A stretch of 64,000 nucleotides of DNA from Methylotenera_A aquatica (lineage in GTDB: Bacteria > Pseudomonadota > Gammaproteobacteria > Burkholderiales > Methylophilaceae). Location: the NCBI GenBank assembly GCA_965601485.1, contig OZ271846.1, positions 310,001 to 374,000 of the forward strand, in the 5' to 3' direction. Below, in pieces: positions 28,146 through 37,747 of this stretch. Under the pieces are notes generated by a model, which was given only the letters and a program-made list of their open reading frames with translations, did no database searches and was not told the origin of the DNA. The position numbers and the translations under genes are program-made. The first letter of the stretch is position 1. Each line of letters opens with the position of its first letter.

Positions 28146-30985
28146 CAATGCGCACTTTCCCAATTACTACCCACACCCACCTCTGCCAGTAAAGGCACAG
28201 ATAAATTTGCTACATTTTGCATCAATTTTGGCAGACTGTATTTGACCAATTCAAGTTCGTTATCAGGCACTTCTAATACCAATTCATCATGTACTTGCAT
28301 AATCAATTTGGTCTGCAATTTTTCTTCCCTTAACCATTTATCTACCGCAATCATGGCCAATTTAATCAAATCAGCTGCTGTACCTTGCATAGGGGCATTG
28401 ATGGCGGCGCGCTCGGCGCCGTTTCTTCTTTGCACGTTGGAGCTGTTGATTTCTGGCACCCATAAGCGGCGGCCAAAGTAGGTTTCCACATAGCCTTGCG
28501 CTTTGGCGATTTCGCGGGTGTCTTGCATATATTCGCGCACGCCTGTGTAGCGCGCAAAGTAGCGCCCTATATAACTAGCTGCTGCGCTACGTTCAATATT
28601 CAAGTTTTGCGCCAGGCCAAAGGCGCTCATGCCATAAATCAAGCCAAAGTTAATTACTTTTGCATAGCGGCGTTGTTCGTTATCCACTGCGCTGCGCTCT
28701 ACGCCAAAAATCTCGGCGGCAGTAGCGCGGTGAATGTCCTCATTATTGGCAAATGCTTCCAGCATGCCCGCATCTTGTGAGAGATGCGCCATAATGCGCA
28801 GCTCAATTTGGGAATAATCGGCAGAAACGATATACGAACCTTTTGGGGCAATAAACGCTTCGCGTATACGGCGTCCTTCTGCGCTGCGCACAGGGATATT
28901 CTGCAAGTTTGGTTCTGAACTGGCGAGCCTACCTGTGATGGCGACTGCTTGGTTGTAACTGGTATGCACGCGGCCAGTTTGGACGTTAATCATGCGCGGC
29001 AGCTTGTCAGTATAAGTAGATTTTAATTTCGCCAAGCCACGGTATTCCAGTAAAACTTTTGGTAGCGGATGGTCTAGCGCTAATTCCTGCAACACGTCTT
29101 CATCTGTACTTGGCGCGCCAGAAGGCGTTTTTTTGGTAGGTTTAATACCTAGTTTTTCAAATAAAATTTCTTGTAGTTGCTTAGGGCTACCTAAATTAAA
29201 AGGCTGTCCTGCTAAGTCATACGCCTGATTTTCCAGTGCGACTAGTTTTGCGCCAATTTCACTGCTTTGAATATTCAGCATGTCGCGGTCTATCAGCACA
29301 CCATTGCGCTCAATCCTATATAGAATCTGCGAACTAGGCATTTCAATTTGGCTATAAATAAAGTCTAATTTGGCGTCTGTGGCAATTTGTGGATACATGG
29401 CTTGGTGCAATTGCAGCGTAATGTCGGCATCTTCAGCTGCGTATTCGGCAGCCACTTCTACCGTCACTTGGTTAAAGCTGACTTGCTTTGCTCCTTTGCC
29501 TGCAACCTGCTCAAAACTAATTGGTGTAATGCCTAAATGGCGCTCACTTAAGGCATCCATGCCGTGCGTTTTGTGCGATTCAAACACGTAAGATTGCAGC
29601 ATGGTATCGTGTGCAATACCGTTTAAAGCGATGCCATGATTAGCTAAAATATGCTGATCATATTTAAGGTTTTGGCCGACTTTTTTAATTTCAGCATTTT
29701 CTAAAATCGGTTTGATTTTGGCTAAGGTTGCCGCCAAATTCAGCTGTTCTGGTGCATCAAAATAATCATGGGTGAGCGGTAAATAAGCACCACTGCCAGC
29801 CTCAACCGAAAACGATAAGCCAACAATCTTAGCGGTCATAGGCTCTAACGAAGTGGTTTCAGTATCAACACAAATTAGCGTGGCGGATTGCAGTTTTGCT
29901 AGCCAAGTATCTAACTGGTCATTCGTTAATATCGTTTCAAAACTGCGGGTGGTAACGGCTTGATATTCAATTTTTGGAACAATTACATTTTGTGCAGTTG
30001 CTGATTGATCACTATCCAAAACGCTGGCTTTAGTGCTTGAATTTGGCGCGTCAAATAAGCTCCCTGTTTCTCCGCTGGACAATAATGGCCTAGCTGCTGG
30101 CGTTTCAGTCGCTAATTCGCGCTGCCAAGTTTTAAAATCAAAGCGGTCATACAATGCCGCTAGCTTGGCTTTATCTTGGCTTTGCAGCATTAGCGATTCA
30201 AAGCTGGCAGGCATACCTTCAAAACTATCCAAATCGCATTTAATCGTGATCAACTCACGGCCAGTAGGCAGCCAATCGAGTGCTTTGCGCAAATTTTCAC
30301 CCACCACGCCGCCAAATTTGTCGGCGTTAGCGATAATATTGTCAAGCGAGCCGTATTCTTGCAGCCATTTTACGGCGGTTTTTGGGCCTACTTTTTCTAC
30401 ACCTGGTACGTTATCAACCGTGTCGCCAATCAACGTTAAATAATCCACAATTAATGCTGGCTTTAACCCAAATTTCGATTCTACGCCTGCAATATCTAAT
30501 ATTTCATCGCCTTTTCTAAACGCATTGGGCATGGTATTTATCACCGTCACATGCTCATTTACCAGTTGTGAGATATCTTTATCGCCTGTGCTAATAATGA
30601 CACGTAAGCCTTGTTTTTCGGCTTGTTTGGCCAAGCAGCCAATTACATCATCGGCTTCTACGTTATCAACCATTAACAACGGCCAGCCCATCGCTTTAAT
30701 CGCCTCATGCAGTGGCCCTACTTGGCTACGTAAATCATCTGGCATGCTGGGGCGATTGGCTTTGTATTCTGGGTAAATATCGTCTCTAAAGGTTTTGCCT
30801 TTTGCATCAAACACACACGCGCTATAATCAGCAGGGTAGTCTTTGTGTAGTTTACGCAGCATGCTTAATACACCACGAATGGCGCCAGTGGGCTCGTTAG
30901 CCTTGTTGCGCAAATCGGGTAAACCATGAAATGCGCGATATAAATAAGAAGAACCATCAACTAGTAAAAGCGTTTTCATAGGCAT
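28145..30985 (-). CDS. polA: DNA polymerase I
   Basis: A 946-residue enzyme with all three parts. A 5'-3' exonuclease domain (LVDGSSYLYRAFHGL, STGDKDISQLV) comes first. The 3'-5' exonuclease has its acidic residues in CVDTETTSLEP, VGQNLKYDQHIL and YAAEDADITLQL. The polymerase domain has motif A SADYSQIELRIMAHLS, motif B around RRYAKVINFGLIYGMS, and motif C MQVHDELVLEVP. The exonuclease acidic residues are intact, so proofreading is likely retained. Starts at 30985 or 30979 are both possible. It is first gene of a leftward polA-cinA-ykgJ unit and divergent from the LOG gene. Confidence 0.98.
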   Translation of the reverse strand: MPMKTLLLVDGSSYLYRAFHGLPDLRNKANEPTGAIRGVLSMLRKLHKDYPADYSACVFDAKGKTFRDDIYPEYKANRPSMPDDLRSQVGPLHEAIKAMGWPLLMVDNVEADDVIGCLAKQAEKQGLRVIISTGDKDISQLVNEHVTVINTMPNAFRKGDEILDIAGVESKFGLKPALIVDYLTLIGDTVDNVPGVEKVGPKTAVKWLQEYGSLDNIIANADKFGGVVGENLRKALDWLPTGRELITIKCDLDSFEGMPASFESLMLQSQDKAKLAALYDRFDFKTWQRELATETPAARPLLSSGETGSLFDAPNSSTKASVLDSDQSATAQNVIVPKIEYQAVTTRSFETILTNDQLDTWLAKLQSATLICVDTETTSLEPMTAKIVGLSFSVEAGSGAYLPLTHDYFDAPEQLNLAATLAKIKPILENAEIKKVGQNLKYDQHILANHGIALNGIAHDTMLQSYVFESHKTHGMDALSERHLGITPISFEQVAGKGAKQVSFNQVTVEVAAEYAAEDADITLQLHQAMYPQIATDAKLDFIYSQIEMPSSQILYRIERNGVLIDRDMLNIQSSEIGAKLVALENQAYDLAGQPFNLGSPKQLQEILFEKLGIKPTKKTPSGAPSTDEDVLQELALDHPLPKVLLEYRGLAKLKSTYTDKLPRMINVQTGRVHTSYNQAVAITGRLASSEPNLQNIPVRSAEGRRIREAFIAPKGSYIVSADYSQIELRIMAHLSQDAGMLEAFANNEDIHRATAAEIFGVERSAVDNEQRRYAKVINFGLIYGMSAFGLAQNLNIERSAAASYIGRYFARYTGVREYMQDTREIAKAQGYVETYFGRRLWVPEINSSNVQRRNGAERAAINAPMQGTAADLIKLAMIAVDKWLREEKLQTKLIMQVHDELVLEVPDNELELVKYSLPKLMQNVANLSVPLLAEVGVGSNWESAH

Positions 30986-31030
30986 GTAGTGTTATATTTA
31001 GTTAATAAACAGATTTGTTGAGCTAATTAA

Positions 31031-31753
31031 ATGATAAAAAAATTACCACAAATAACCGAATCAGAATTACTCAATGGCGCCACTTCAGAAACTGAATCCT
31101 GGCATGCTTTTGAGATTATGGCAGAATTTGTGTCGGCGACCGAAAGGTTAAAGGAAATTACGCCTGCTGTATCTATTTTTGGCAGCGCGCGCACCAAGCC
31201 AGATCACCCGTATTACCAATTAACAGAAGAAATTGCACGGCTGTTATCAGACGCGGGCTTTAGTGTGATTTCTGGCGGTGGCCCAGGCATTATGGAAGCC
31301 GCCAACAAAGGTGCTTATGCTGGCATTGGGCCAAGCGTGGGCTTAAATATTGAATTGCCGTTTGAACAAAGTGGCAATGGTTATCAAGATATTGATATTA
31401 CTTTTAAATACTTTTTTATGCGCAAAGTAATGTTTGTTAAATACGCCAGTGCCTATGTGGTGATGCCAGGGGGGTTCGGCACGCTGGATGAGCTAATGGA
31501 AGCGATTACTCTGGTGCAAACGGGAAAATCGCGCAAAATTCCGATTATTTTGGTGTGCAAAGATTTTTGGGTTGGCTTAGTCGGATGGCTCAAAAATAGC
31601 TTGGTTCTTGAAGGCATGGCATCAGCACAAGATATTGATTTAATTCAAATGATTGATGACCCTAAAGAAATTGTAGACGCTATTTTCAAGCATTATGAAT
31701 TAACTGGATTTGAGCTGACCCCAGCGGAACGTAAAATACAGCTATATTTATAG
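31031..31753 (+). CDS. LOG-family (TIGR00730) Rossmann-fold nucleotide hydrolase
   Basis: A 240-residue protein with the LOG motifs GGGPGIMEAANKGA and MPGGFGTLDELME. The family hydrolyses nucleoside 5'-monophosphates to base and ribose phosphate, best known as cytokinin-activating LOG. Bacterial members of this longer subgroup may be general nucleotide hydrolases. The motif residues are intact, so activity is plausible. It is divergent from polA across 45 bases. Confidence 0.92.
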   Translation: MIKKLPQITESELLNGATSETESWHAFEIMAEFVSATERLKEITPAVSIFGSARTKPDHPYYQLTEEIARLLSDAGFSVISGGGPGIMEAANKGAYAGIGPSVGLNIELPFEQSGNGYQDIDITFKYFFMRKVMFVKYASAYVVMPGGFGTLDELMEAITLVQTGKSRKIPIILVCKDFWVGLVGWLKNSLVLEGMASAQDIDLIQMIDDPKEIVDAIFKHYELTGFELTPAERKIQLYL

Positions 31754-31827
31754 GCAGTAGGTGTTTTACCCTGTTTTTTTAACGTGCTTTTGTTAGAATG
31801 AATTAAATCAATTTAACTGGCGGCAAA

Positions 31828-32199
31828 ATGAAAAGTATAGCGATGCAAAAACTGATATTAACGATGCAAATGTTTGCTGTTTCGCTATTGCTGGCAATAA
31901 AAAGTTATGCCGCACAGCCTAGTGATTTAGAGCCGCTAGAACAAGTGCAGCCACCGCCAAAAGTGATGGATGGTGAGGCATTGGATGACCAAGCAATTGA
32001 GCCGCAAATAACGATTCGAAAAAAAGGCAAAGAAACCATTGAGGAATATCGTGTTAATGGCGAAATGTATATGATGAAAGTCACGCCAGAACATGGCGTT
32101 CCCTATTATCTGCATAAAGAAGATTCAAATGGCGCTTGGGTGAATGTTGGGCCAAACCCACCATTAAGCGTGCCCAAATGGATTATATTTAGATTTTAA
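31828..32199 (+). CDS. DUF2782 domain protein, exported
   Basis: A 123-residue protein with an N-terminal hydrophobic signal (MFAVSLLLAIKSYAA). The mature part includes the DUF2782 pattern ITIRKKGKETIEEYRVNGEMYMMKVTP and a conserved PYYLHKE. This small family is common in betaproteobacteria near polA and thrB and is of unknown function. The extra N-terminal residues before MQMFAV may be dispensable; an alternative start at a later Met is possible. Confidence 0.88.
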   Translation: MKSIAMQKLILTMQMFAVSLLLAIKSYAAQPSDLEPLEQVQPPPKVMDGEALDDQAIEPQITIRKKGKETIEEYRVNGEMYMMKVTPEHGVPYYLHKEDSNGAWVNVGPNPPLSVPKWIIFRF

Positions 32200-32239
32200 T
32201 TTGTAATATGCAAATGAGCTATATTTAACAACGCGTTAG

Positions 32240-32262
32240 GAGGGCACTGCCCTCTTAATTTT
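32240..32262 (+). terminator. Possible weak terminator after the DUF2782 gene
   Basis: Six-bp stem GAGGGC / GCCCTC with a 3-base loop, followed by TTAATTTTT. The imperfect T-run and the close downstream thrB make read-through likely. Confidence 0.4.
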
Positions 32263-32275
32263 TATGTAGAGTGAA

Positions 32276-33268
32276 ATGTCTGTTTTTACTACCATTAATT
32301 TAGAGGAAGTGCGCACGTGGTTGCGCGATTTTGTGCTTGACGAAATTGTTGAGCTTAAAGGCATTGCCGCTGGTATCACCAACACCAATTACTTTGTGAT
32401 TACGCAAAATAATCGTTATGTACTCACTATTTTTGAGAAAAATGCGCTAAACGAATTACCTTATTTTGTCGATTTGATGGCGCATTTAGCGCAACACGGC
32501 ATACTTTGTCCAGAGCCGATTTTTGATAAAAACGGTGTTGCTTTGCATCTACTCAAAAACAAGCCGGCCTTAATGGTCAGTTGCCTTGAAGGTAAAGATA
32601 TTGCCACGCCTGATTTAGCACAAGTGAGGCAGGTGGCTACTACCCTAGCAAATATGCATATTGCTGGTCAGCAATTTACCCAGCAAGGCCATAACCAGCG
32701 AGGGCAAGATTGGTTTATCAAAACAGCAGAGCAAGTGCTTCCAAAAATGCTGATTATGGCGGATATTGAATTACTTAAAACCGAATTGGCGCACCAATTA
32801 AGTATTGATACCAGTGCCTTGCCGCGGGGCGTAGTGCATGGTGATTTATTTCGCGATAACGTATTGTTTGATGATGCGCAATTAGGCGGCTTTATTGATT
32901 TTTATTATGCCTGCAAAGATGTATTGGCATATGACGTGGCAATTGCGGTAAATGAGTGGTGCCTGCACCACAATGGCAGCGATCTAGGCAATATCGACCA
33001 TGAAAAGTTAAACCATTTTTTAGAAGAATATCAACGTGTAAAACCATTTTCTGTGGCAGAGCAAAAACTATGGCCAACATTATTGCGCCGCGCGGCGTTG
33101 CGTTTTTGGTTATCGCGCTTATACGATTTTTATTATCCTGCCGATGGCGCCTTAACCCACACCAAAGACCCTAACCATTTTAAAAACATCTTACAGCAAC
33201 ATATTGCGCTAGAAAAAGCAACTAAGCGCAAAGGAAACTACTATGGCAATCTTAGAATCACGAACTAA
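32276..33268 (+). CDS. thrB: Homoserine kinase, ThrB2 (aminoglycoside-phosphotransferase fold)
   Basis: A 330-residue kinase of the APH/choline-kinase fold, phosphorylating homoserine in threonine synthesis. Seen are GIAAGITNTNYFV near the N terminus, VHGDLFRDNVLF (catalytic HGD....N) and GGFIDFYYAC (Mg-binding). Length and fold fit betaproteobacterial ThrB, not the GHMP-type ThrB of enterobacteria. It overlaps the downstream membrane-protein gene by 26 bases. Confidence 0.95.
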   Translation: MSVFTTINLEEVRTWLRDFVLDEIVELKGIAAGITNTNYFVITQNNRYVLTIFEKNALNELPYFVDLMAHLAQHGILCPEPIFDKNGVALHLLKNKPALMVSCLEGKDIATPDLAQVRQVATTLANMHIAGQQFTQQGHNQRGQDWFIKTAEQVLPKMLIMADIELLKTELAHQLSIDTSALPRGVVHGDLFRDNVLFDDAQLGGFIDFYYACKDVLAYDVAIAVNEWCLHHNGSDLGNIDHEKLNHFLEEYQRVKPFSVAEQKLWPTLLRRAALRFWLSRLYDFYYPADGALTHTKDPNHFKNILQQHIALEKATKRKGNYYGNLRITN

Positions 33269-34040
33269 AACAGGTATCAGTTGGGTAAAAGAAAGCGTGG
33301 CTTTGTTTAAAACCGCCCCGCGTAAATGGCTGCTATTAGGCTTGGCTTATGTGGGGCTATTTATGATGCTGCCGTCTGTGCCTGGCATGCAGTTTTTTGC
33401 CTTTTTTTCTATTTTATTGTGGCCAGTGTTTTTAGCAATAGCCATCACGCTATACCGTAACGCGGATACGCAAAAACAACAAACTTTGTACGAAGTGATT
33501 GAAATAGTTAAGCCTAGAATTCCCATGTTAATGGCGCTGGGCGGTATTTGCTTGCTGTATGGCATTGTCGTGAGTTTTATTTTAAATAGCGATATCGAGG
33601 GTTTGCTTAAGTTTACGCAGGGCAAAGGCGAAATCACAGAATCTCAAGCCATGCAAATGATGCAAGCTATTGTGCCTCTGTTACTTAAATTAAGCTTGAT
33701 GTTGATACCGCTAATGATGGCAACATGGTTTTCGCCTATGTTGATTGCGTTTAACAATTATGGTGTAGTTAAAGCCATTAAATCCAGCATTGCAGGTTCT
33801 TTGCAATATATGATCGCGTTAGGTGCCTCATGGTTATTACTTACAGCGGGTATCGTTGGCGCCATGTTGGTGGTAGGTATTGTGGTTGGCCTTATTGGCA
33901 GCTTAGCACCCTTGCTGGGCCAAATGCTCACCTCATTATTGGTATTTGGCTGCTTATTGCTGGCGACCACTTTAATGCTTGCGTTTCAATATGTGAGCTA
34001 CCGCGATGTATTTCGTGCGGCTGGTGTTGATAAAGCTTAA
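33243..34040 (+). CDS. BPSS1780-family membrane protein
   Basis: A 265-residue integral membrane protein with about six hydrophobic segments. The N-terminal pattern SWVKESVALFKTAPRKWLLLG is characteristic of the betaproteobacterial BPSS1780 family, which usually follows thrB. No function is established. A good AAAGGA precedes the ATG at 33243, inside the thrB 3' end, so the two are translationally linked. It converges on uvrD with an 18-base gap. Confidence 0.88.
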   Translation: MAILESRTKTGISWVKESVALFKTAPRKWLLLGLAYVGLFMMLPSVPGMQFFAFFSILLWPVFLAIAITLYRNADTQKQQTLYEVIEIVKPRIPMLMALGGICLLYGIVVSFILNSDIEGLLKFTQGKGEITESQAMQMMQAIVPLLLKLSLMLIPLMMATWFSPMLIAFNNYGVVKAIKSSIAGSLQYMIALGASWLLLTAGIVGAMLVVGIVVGLIGSLAPLLGQMLTSLLVFGCLLLATTLMLAFQYVSYRDVFRAAGVDKA

Positions 34041-34058
34041 GCCTTTGATTTATTGACG

Positions 34059-36239
34059 CTATATTTTCTCTAATTTAGCGTATTCCATCGCCAAGGTTTT
34101 TAAGCCGTTATTACCAAAGTTGATTTTAATCACCAAGTTAGCGGCATTACCTTCATAGCTAACCACAACGCCTTCACCAAATTTATTATGACGTACACCT
34201 TGGCCTATTTTGTAGGGATAGTTATTGGTATTTTTTGCTACCGGTGCAGCGTAACTTTCAGCATAGTTACTTCCAGACCTTGCCATCGATTTGCTATTAA
34301 GTCGCTTTAATAAAGCTTCTGGAATCTCATCTAAAAAGCGCGATGGTATGCCATAACGCACTTGGCCATGAAGCATGCGGCTTTGGGCATGGCTTAAATA
34401 TAAGCGTTGGCGCGCGCGCGTTACCGCTACGTACATCAAGCGCCGCTCTTCCTCCAAGCCATTGTTTTCACTTAAGCTATTTTCATGCGGGCAAAGGCCT
34501 TCTTCTAGGCCGCTAATAAAAACCGCTTTAAATTCCAAGCCTTTAGACGCATGCACCGTCATCAGTTGCAGTGCATCATAACCAATTGTGGCCTGGTGAT
34601 CGCCTGCTTCTAAACTGGCGTGCGTTAAAAACTGTGTCATCAAATCTTGCTCAGTATCGCCATCCACATTGTTGTGGTTGCCAAAAGCCTGATTGGTAAA
34701 GGCGACGGCGGCGGTGACCAACTCTTCCAAGTTTTCAATGCGGTCTTCACCGTCTTTGTCATTTTCATAATGCGCCTTTAAGCCAGAAAAAGTGGTAGCC
34801 AGCTCAGCTACTTCTGCCAGAGTGATGCCATAGGCTTGGTCTGTCATTTCGCGGATTAAAGCCACAAAGCCGTCAAGCCCTTTGCCACCCGCCTTGCCGT
34901 TGCCCACTTTATTTAACGCAGCTTGCCATAAGCTGCAGTCGTTTTGGCGCGCACCTTCTTGCAATTGCTCGAGGCTACGTGAACCTATGCCGCGTGCAGG
35001 AAAATTAATCACGCGCAATAATGCTGTATCGTCATTTGCATTGGCCATTAAGCGCATATAAGCCAGCGCATGCTTTACTTCGGCACGTTCAAAAAAGCGT
35101 AAACCACCATACACACGGTAGGGCAGATTGGCCGAAAATAAGGCGTGCTCCAACACGCGTGATTGCGCATTGCTACGATACAACAAAGCCATATCCGCCA
35201 GCGGCGTACCTTCGCTTTGCAGCATTTTTACTTCATCAACAATAAATTGCGCTTCATCATTATCGTTATAGGCTTCATAGATTCTAACGGGTTCGCCAGC
35301 GCCTGATGACGTCCATAAGTTTTTTCCAAGACGATTCTTGTTGTGCGAAATAATGGCGTTGGCGGCATCTAGAATATTGCTATGGCTACGATAATTCTCT
35401 TCTAACTTAACGATATTTTGCACATTAAAATCGGTTTCAAAATCGCGCATATTGCCCACGCGCGCGCCACGAAAGCCGTAAATAGATTGGTCGTCATCAC
35501 CTACTGCAAATAAGCAATTGTTAGTGCCTGCTAACAATTTAAGCCACAGATATTGCAAACGATTGGTATCTTGAAACTCATCTACAAGAATATATTGAAA
35601 GCGGCTTTGGTAATGAGTGCGAATGCGATCATCGCGACTTAATAACTCATAGCAACGCAATAACAATTCAGCGAAATCCGCCACACCTTCGCGGTTACAT
35701 TGCTTATCGTATTCTTCATAAATCTCACGCAGTTTTTGGCTATGACCGTCATAAGCGTCTACTTTATTGGGGCGCAATCCTTCTTCTTTGCAGCTATTAA
35801 TATAGCCTTGCACTTGTTTGGGCGCGTATTTCTCATCATCCACATTCATTAATTTCATCAAGCGTTTAATGCTGCTTAATTGGTCAGCCGTATCTAAAAT
35901 TTGAAACGTAGAAGGCAAACCTGCTTCGCGATGATGCGCACGCAACAGGCGATTACACAGACCATGAAAAGTGCCAGCCCACATGCCGCGAGTATTAATC
36001 GGCAACATGGCGGTTAAACGCGTTAGCATTTCTTTCGCCGCTTTATTGGTAAAAGTCACTGCCATTAAGCCCATAGGGGAAATCTGTCCTGTTTGAATCA
36101 ACCAAGCAATACGAGTAGTGAGTACGCGAGTCTTTCCGCTACCAGCGCCTGCTAAGATAAGCGCCGATTGATGCGGAAGCGTGACGGCTTCAAGTTGTTT
36201 GTTGTTTAAGCCAGTGAGAAGTGAGTCTTGATTTTGCAT
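34059..36239 (-). CDS. uvrD: UvrD/Rep family DNA helicase II
   Basis: A 726-residue SF1A 3'-5' helicase for nucleotide-excision and mismatch repair. The Walker A motif is ILAGAGSGKTRVLT, Walker B is ILVDEFQDTNRLQ, motif III is FAVGDDDQSIYGFRGA, and the C-terminal motif VI is YVAVTRARQRLYL. A C-terminal PcrA/UvrD Tudor-like segment follows (about residues 665-715, IGQGVRHNKFGEGVV). The start at 36239 aligns with the conserved LLTGLNNKQLEAV. The sRNA candidate lies just upstream on the opposite strand. Confidence 0.97.
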   Translation of the reverse strand: MQNQDSLLTGLNNKQLEAVTLPHQSALILAGAGSGKTRVLTTRIAWLIQTGQISPMGLMAVTFTNKAAKEMLTRLTAMLPINTRGMWAGTFHGLCNRLLRAHHREAGLPSTFQILDTADQLSSIKRLMKLMNVDDEKYAPKQVQGYINSCKEEGLRPNKVDAYDGHSQKLREIYEEYDKQCNREGVADFAELLLRCYELLSRDDRIRTHYQSRFQYILVDEFQDTNRLQYLWLKLLAGTNNCLFAVGDDDQSIYGFRGARVGNMRDFETDFNVQNIVKLEENYRSHSNILDAANAIISHNKNRLGKNLWTSSGAGEPVRIYEAYNDNDEAQFIVDEVKMLQSEGTPLADMALLYRSNAQSRVLEHALFSANLPYRVYGGLRFFERAEVKHALAYMRLMANANDDTALLRVINFPARGIGSRSLEQLQEGARQNDCSLWQAALNKVGNGKAGGKGLDGFVALIREMTDQAYGITLAEVAELATTFSGLKAHYENDKDGEDRIENLEELVTAAVAFTNQAFGNHNNVDGDTEQDLMTQFLTHASLEAGDHQATIGYDALQLMTVHASKGLEFKAVFISGLEEGLCPHENSLSENNGLEEERRLMYVAVTRARQRLYLSHAQSRMLHGQVRYGIPSRFLDEIPEALLKRLNSKSMARSGSNYAESYAAPVAKNTNNYPYKIGQGVRHNKFGEGVVVSYEGNAANLVIKINFGNNGLKTLAMEYAKLEKI

Positions 36240-36342
36240 GCCAATATTATCGCATGTGAGCTTGTAATTCAGACGATGAAAAAATGGTAAAAAACCAAAG
36301 ATTGACTGAACTAACCCAGATTTAAGGCCTCTGAAATTATAT

Positions 36343-36452
36343 GAAAGCTAAGTTGATGCTTAGTTTTCTTTCCGCTTCTTTCCTCCCTGAGCGGAAGCCT
36401 TAGACAATGAGGCCCTTTAACCCCGATTTATTCCCCTTAATCGGGGTTTTTT
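36343..36452 (+). ncRNA. Candidate small RNA with C-rich loop and intrinsic terminator
   Basis: The 320-base uvrD-ung gap has no plus-strand gene, yet it holds three stacked hairpins. The first is CTAAG/CTTAG (about 36345-36367). The second is TTCCGCT / AGCGGAA (36370-36376 and 36390-36396) exposing a 13-base loop with CCTCCC. The third is a strong rightward terminator, AACCCCGATT / AATCGGGGTT (36419-36448) plus T-run. A plus-strand terminator without a plus-strand gene, and a loop complementary to Shine-Dalgarno GGGAGG, point to an sRNA that blocks ribosome-binding sites. The promoter was not convincingly located, so the 5' end is approximate. Confidence 0.55.
36419..36452 (+). terminator. 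Terminator of the sRNA candidate
   Basis: Ten-bp stem AACCCCGATT / AATCGGGGTT with a 10-base loop and eight T. On the opposite strand the tract after the stem is not T-rich, so it serves rightward transcription. Confidence 0.9.
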
Positions 36453-36559
36453 TTATTTCGTTAGTTTGTAACTAACTGGTACGAAGTGTAAACAAGTTGT
36501 AATTAGTTCGCAAGTGATTTGATTGACGACTCAAATTATAGCGAGTAAAACAGCAAGTG

Positions 36560-37243
36560 CTAAAGCTGCCAGTTGATTGGCGTTTGCCCTTTTTTAACAA
36601 TATGTTGATTAATTTTAGAAAATTGGTGGTTGCCAAAAAAACCACGATGTGCGGATAGCGGAGATGGATGCACCGATTTAAGAACCAAATGATTTTTCTC
36701 ATCAATAAAAGCCCCTTTTTTTTGCGCATAACTCCCCCACAACACAAATACCAAATCTTCACGATGTTCGTTTAACGCGGCAATGGCAGCATCTGTAAAC
36801 GCTTCCCAACCTTTACCCTGATGCGCGCCTGCCTTAGCCTGTTCCACCGTTAATATCGCGTTTAATAGCAATACGCCTTGATCGGCCCAGGCGGTTAAAT
36901 CACCATTGCGGCTCATCTGAATATTTAAGTCGGCTGAAACTTCTTTATAAATATTCAATAAAGAGGGTGGTAATGCAACGCCGTTTGGTACAGAAAAACT
37001 TAAGCCATGCGCTTGATTGGGACCGTGGTATGGGTCTTGCCCAATAATCACTACCCTGACTTTATCAAAAGGCGCGTGATTAAAGGCATTAAAAATCAAG
37101 GAGCTAGGAGGGTAAATCACCTTGCCATCAGTTTTTTCTTCTTTTAAAAAATGCCGCAGAGCTTGCATATAAGGCTTTTCAAGCTCATTACCAATGACAG
37201 CAAGCCAAGATGGATGTAATTGACCAGTTTTTTGTGGCGTCAT
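36560..37243 (-). CDS. ung: Uracil-DNA glycosylase (family 1)
   Basis: A 227-residue base-excision-repair enzyme. The water-activating motif is IIGQDPYHGPNQAHGLSFSV, with the catalytic Asp in GQDPYH. The Leu loop HPSPLSAHRGFFG carries the catalytic His. Length is typical. It acts with the dUTPase (dut) earlier in the window to keep uracil out of DNA. Confidence 0.98.
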   Translation of the reverse strand: MTPQKTGQLHPSWLAVIGNELEKPYMQALRHFLKEEKTDGKVIYPPSSLIFNAFNHAPFDKVRVVIIGQDPYHGPNQAHGLSFSVPNGVALPPSLLNIYKEVSADLNIQMSRNGDLTAWADQGVLLLNAILTVEQAKAGAHQGKGWEAFTDAAIAALNEHREDLVFVLWGSYAQKKGAFIDEKNHLVLKSVHPSPLSAHRGFFGNHQFSKINQHIVKKGQTPINWQL

Positions 37244-37319
37244 ATTTAGTGTTTTATATAAATATAATTAAGCCGATTGTAACAATTAAAACGTGTTTAG
37301 TAGTTTTTGGATTTGCACC

Positions 37320-37658
37320 ATGAAACCATTCGGTATGATTATCTCCGCCATGTCCCGATTAGGTGATACGTTTGCTACGCAAAAATCACCGATTACGGCA
37401 TATTTGGTGGCGCATTTGGCAGTTCATCAGGCGATACTGCTGGCGGATATTCAAAAAAAACCAGAACAAAAAATAATTGTGGAGGCGTTTACGGATTCTT
37501 ACAATAATATTCTGCGCGTCATAAAAGACCATAAACCACAAGCTGTTAAAGGCGGCTTTGGTGCTAGTGGTAATTTAGCTATTCAAGGCAATGATGAAAT
37601 TGGTGAACAAAAACCTGCACCAGTAAAGACAATCAGCAAAAAGAAGAAAACCAGATAA
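37320..37658 (+). CDS. Hypothetical protein with basic C-terminal tail
   Basis: A 112-residue cytoplasmic protein starting MKPFGMIISAMSRLGDTF. Residues 15-70 look helical and amphipathic (ITAYLVAHLAVHQAIL, IVEAFTDSYNNILRVI). The tail is Lys-rich (ISKKKKTR). The ATG at 37320 was preferred over an in-frame start 27 bases upstream because it begins a conserved-looking segment. No family is recognised. It is monocistronic between divergent ung and the convergent groEL, with a shared terminator. Confidence 0.7.
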   Translation: MKPFGMIISAMSRLGDTFATQKSPITAYLVAHLAVHQAILLADIQKKPEQKIIVEAFTDSYNNILRVIKDHKPQAVKGGFGASGNLAIQGNDEIGEQKPAPVKTISKKKKTR

Positions 37659-37688
37659 TATCTTTTAGTTTTAAGTTTACGAAAATAA

Positions 37689-37716
37689 AAAACCTCGCCA
37701 AAGCGAGGTTTTTTAT
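37689..37716. terminator. Bidirectional terminator between the hypothetical gene and groEL
   Basis: Stem AACCTCGC / GCGAGGTT with 4-base loop CAAA, with A-tract before and T-tract after. It serves the rightward 112-residue gene and, on the minus strand, the groES-groEL transcript. Confidence 0.85.
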
Positions 37717-37747
37717 TGCTAAGCAAAGCCTAGCTTCAGTTCGAAGT

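Noticed and set aside
36302..36342. Sigma-70 promoter for the sRNA candidate (TTGACT and TTATAT)
   Set aside because: The spacing between the two elements is about 29 bases, too long for a normal promoter.
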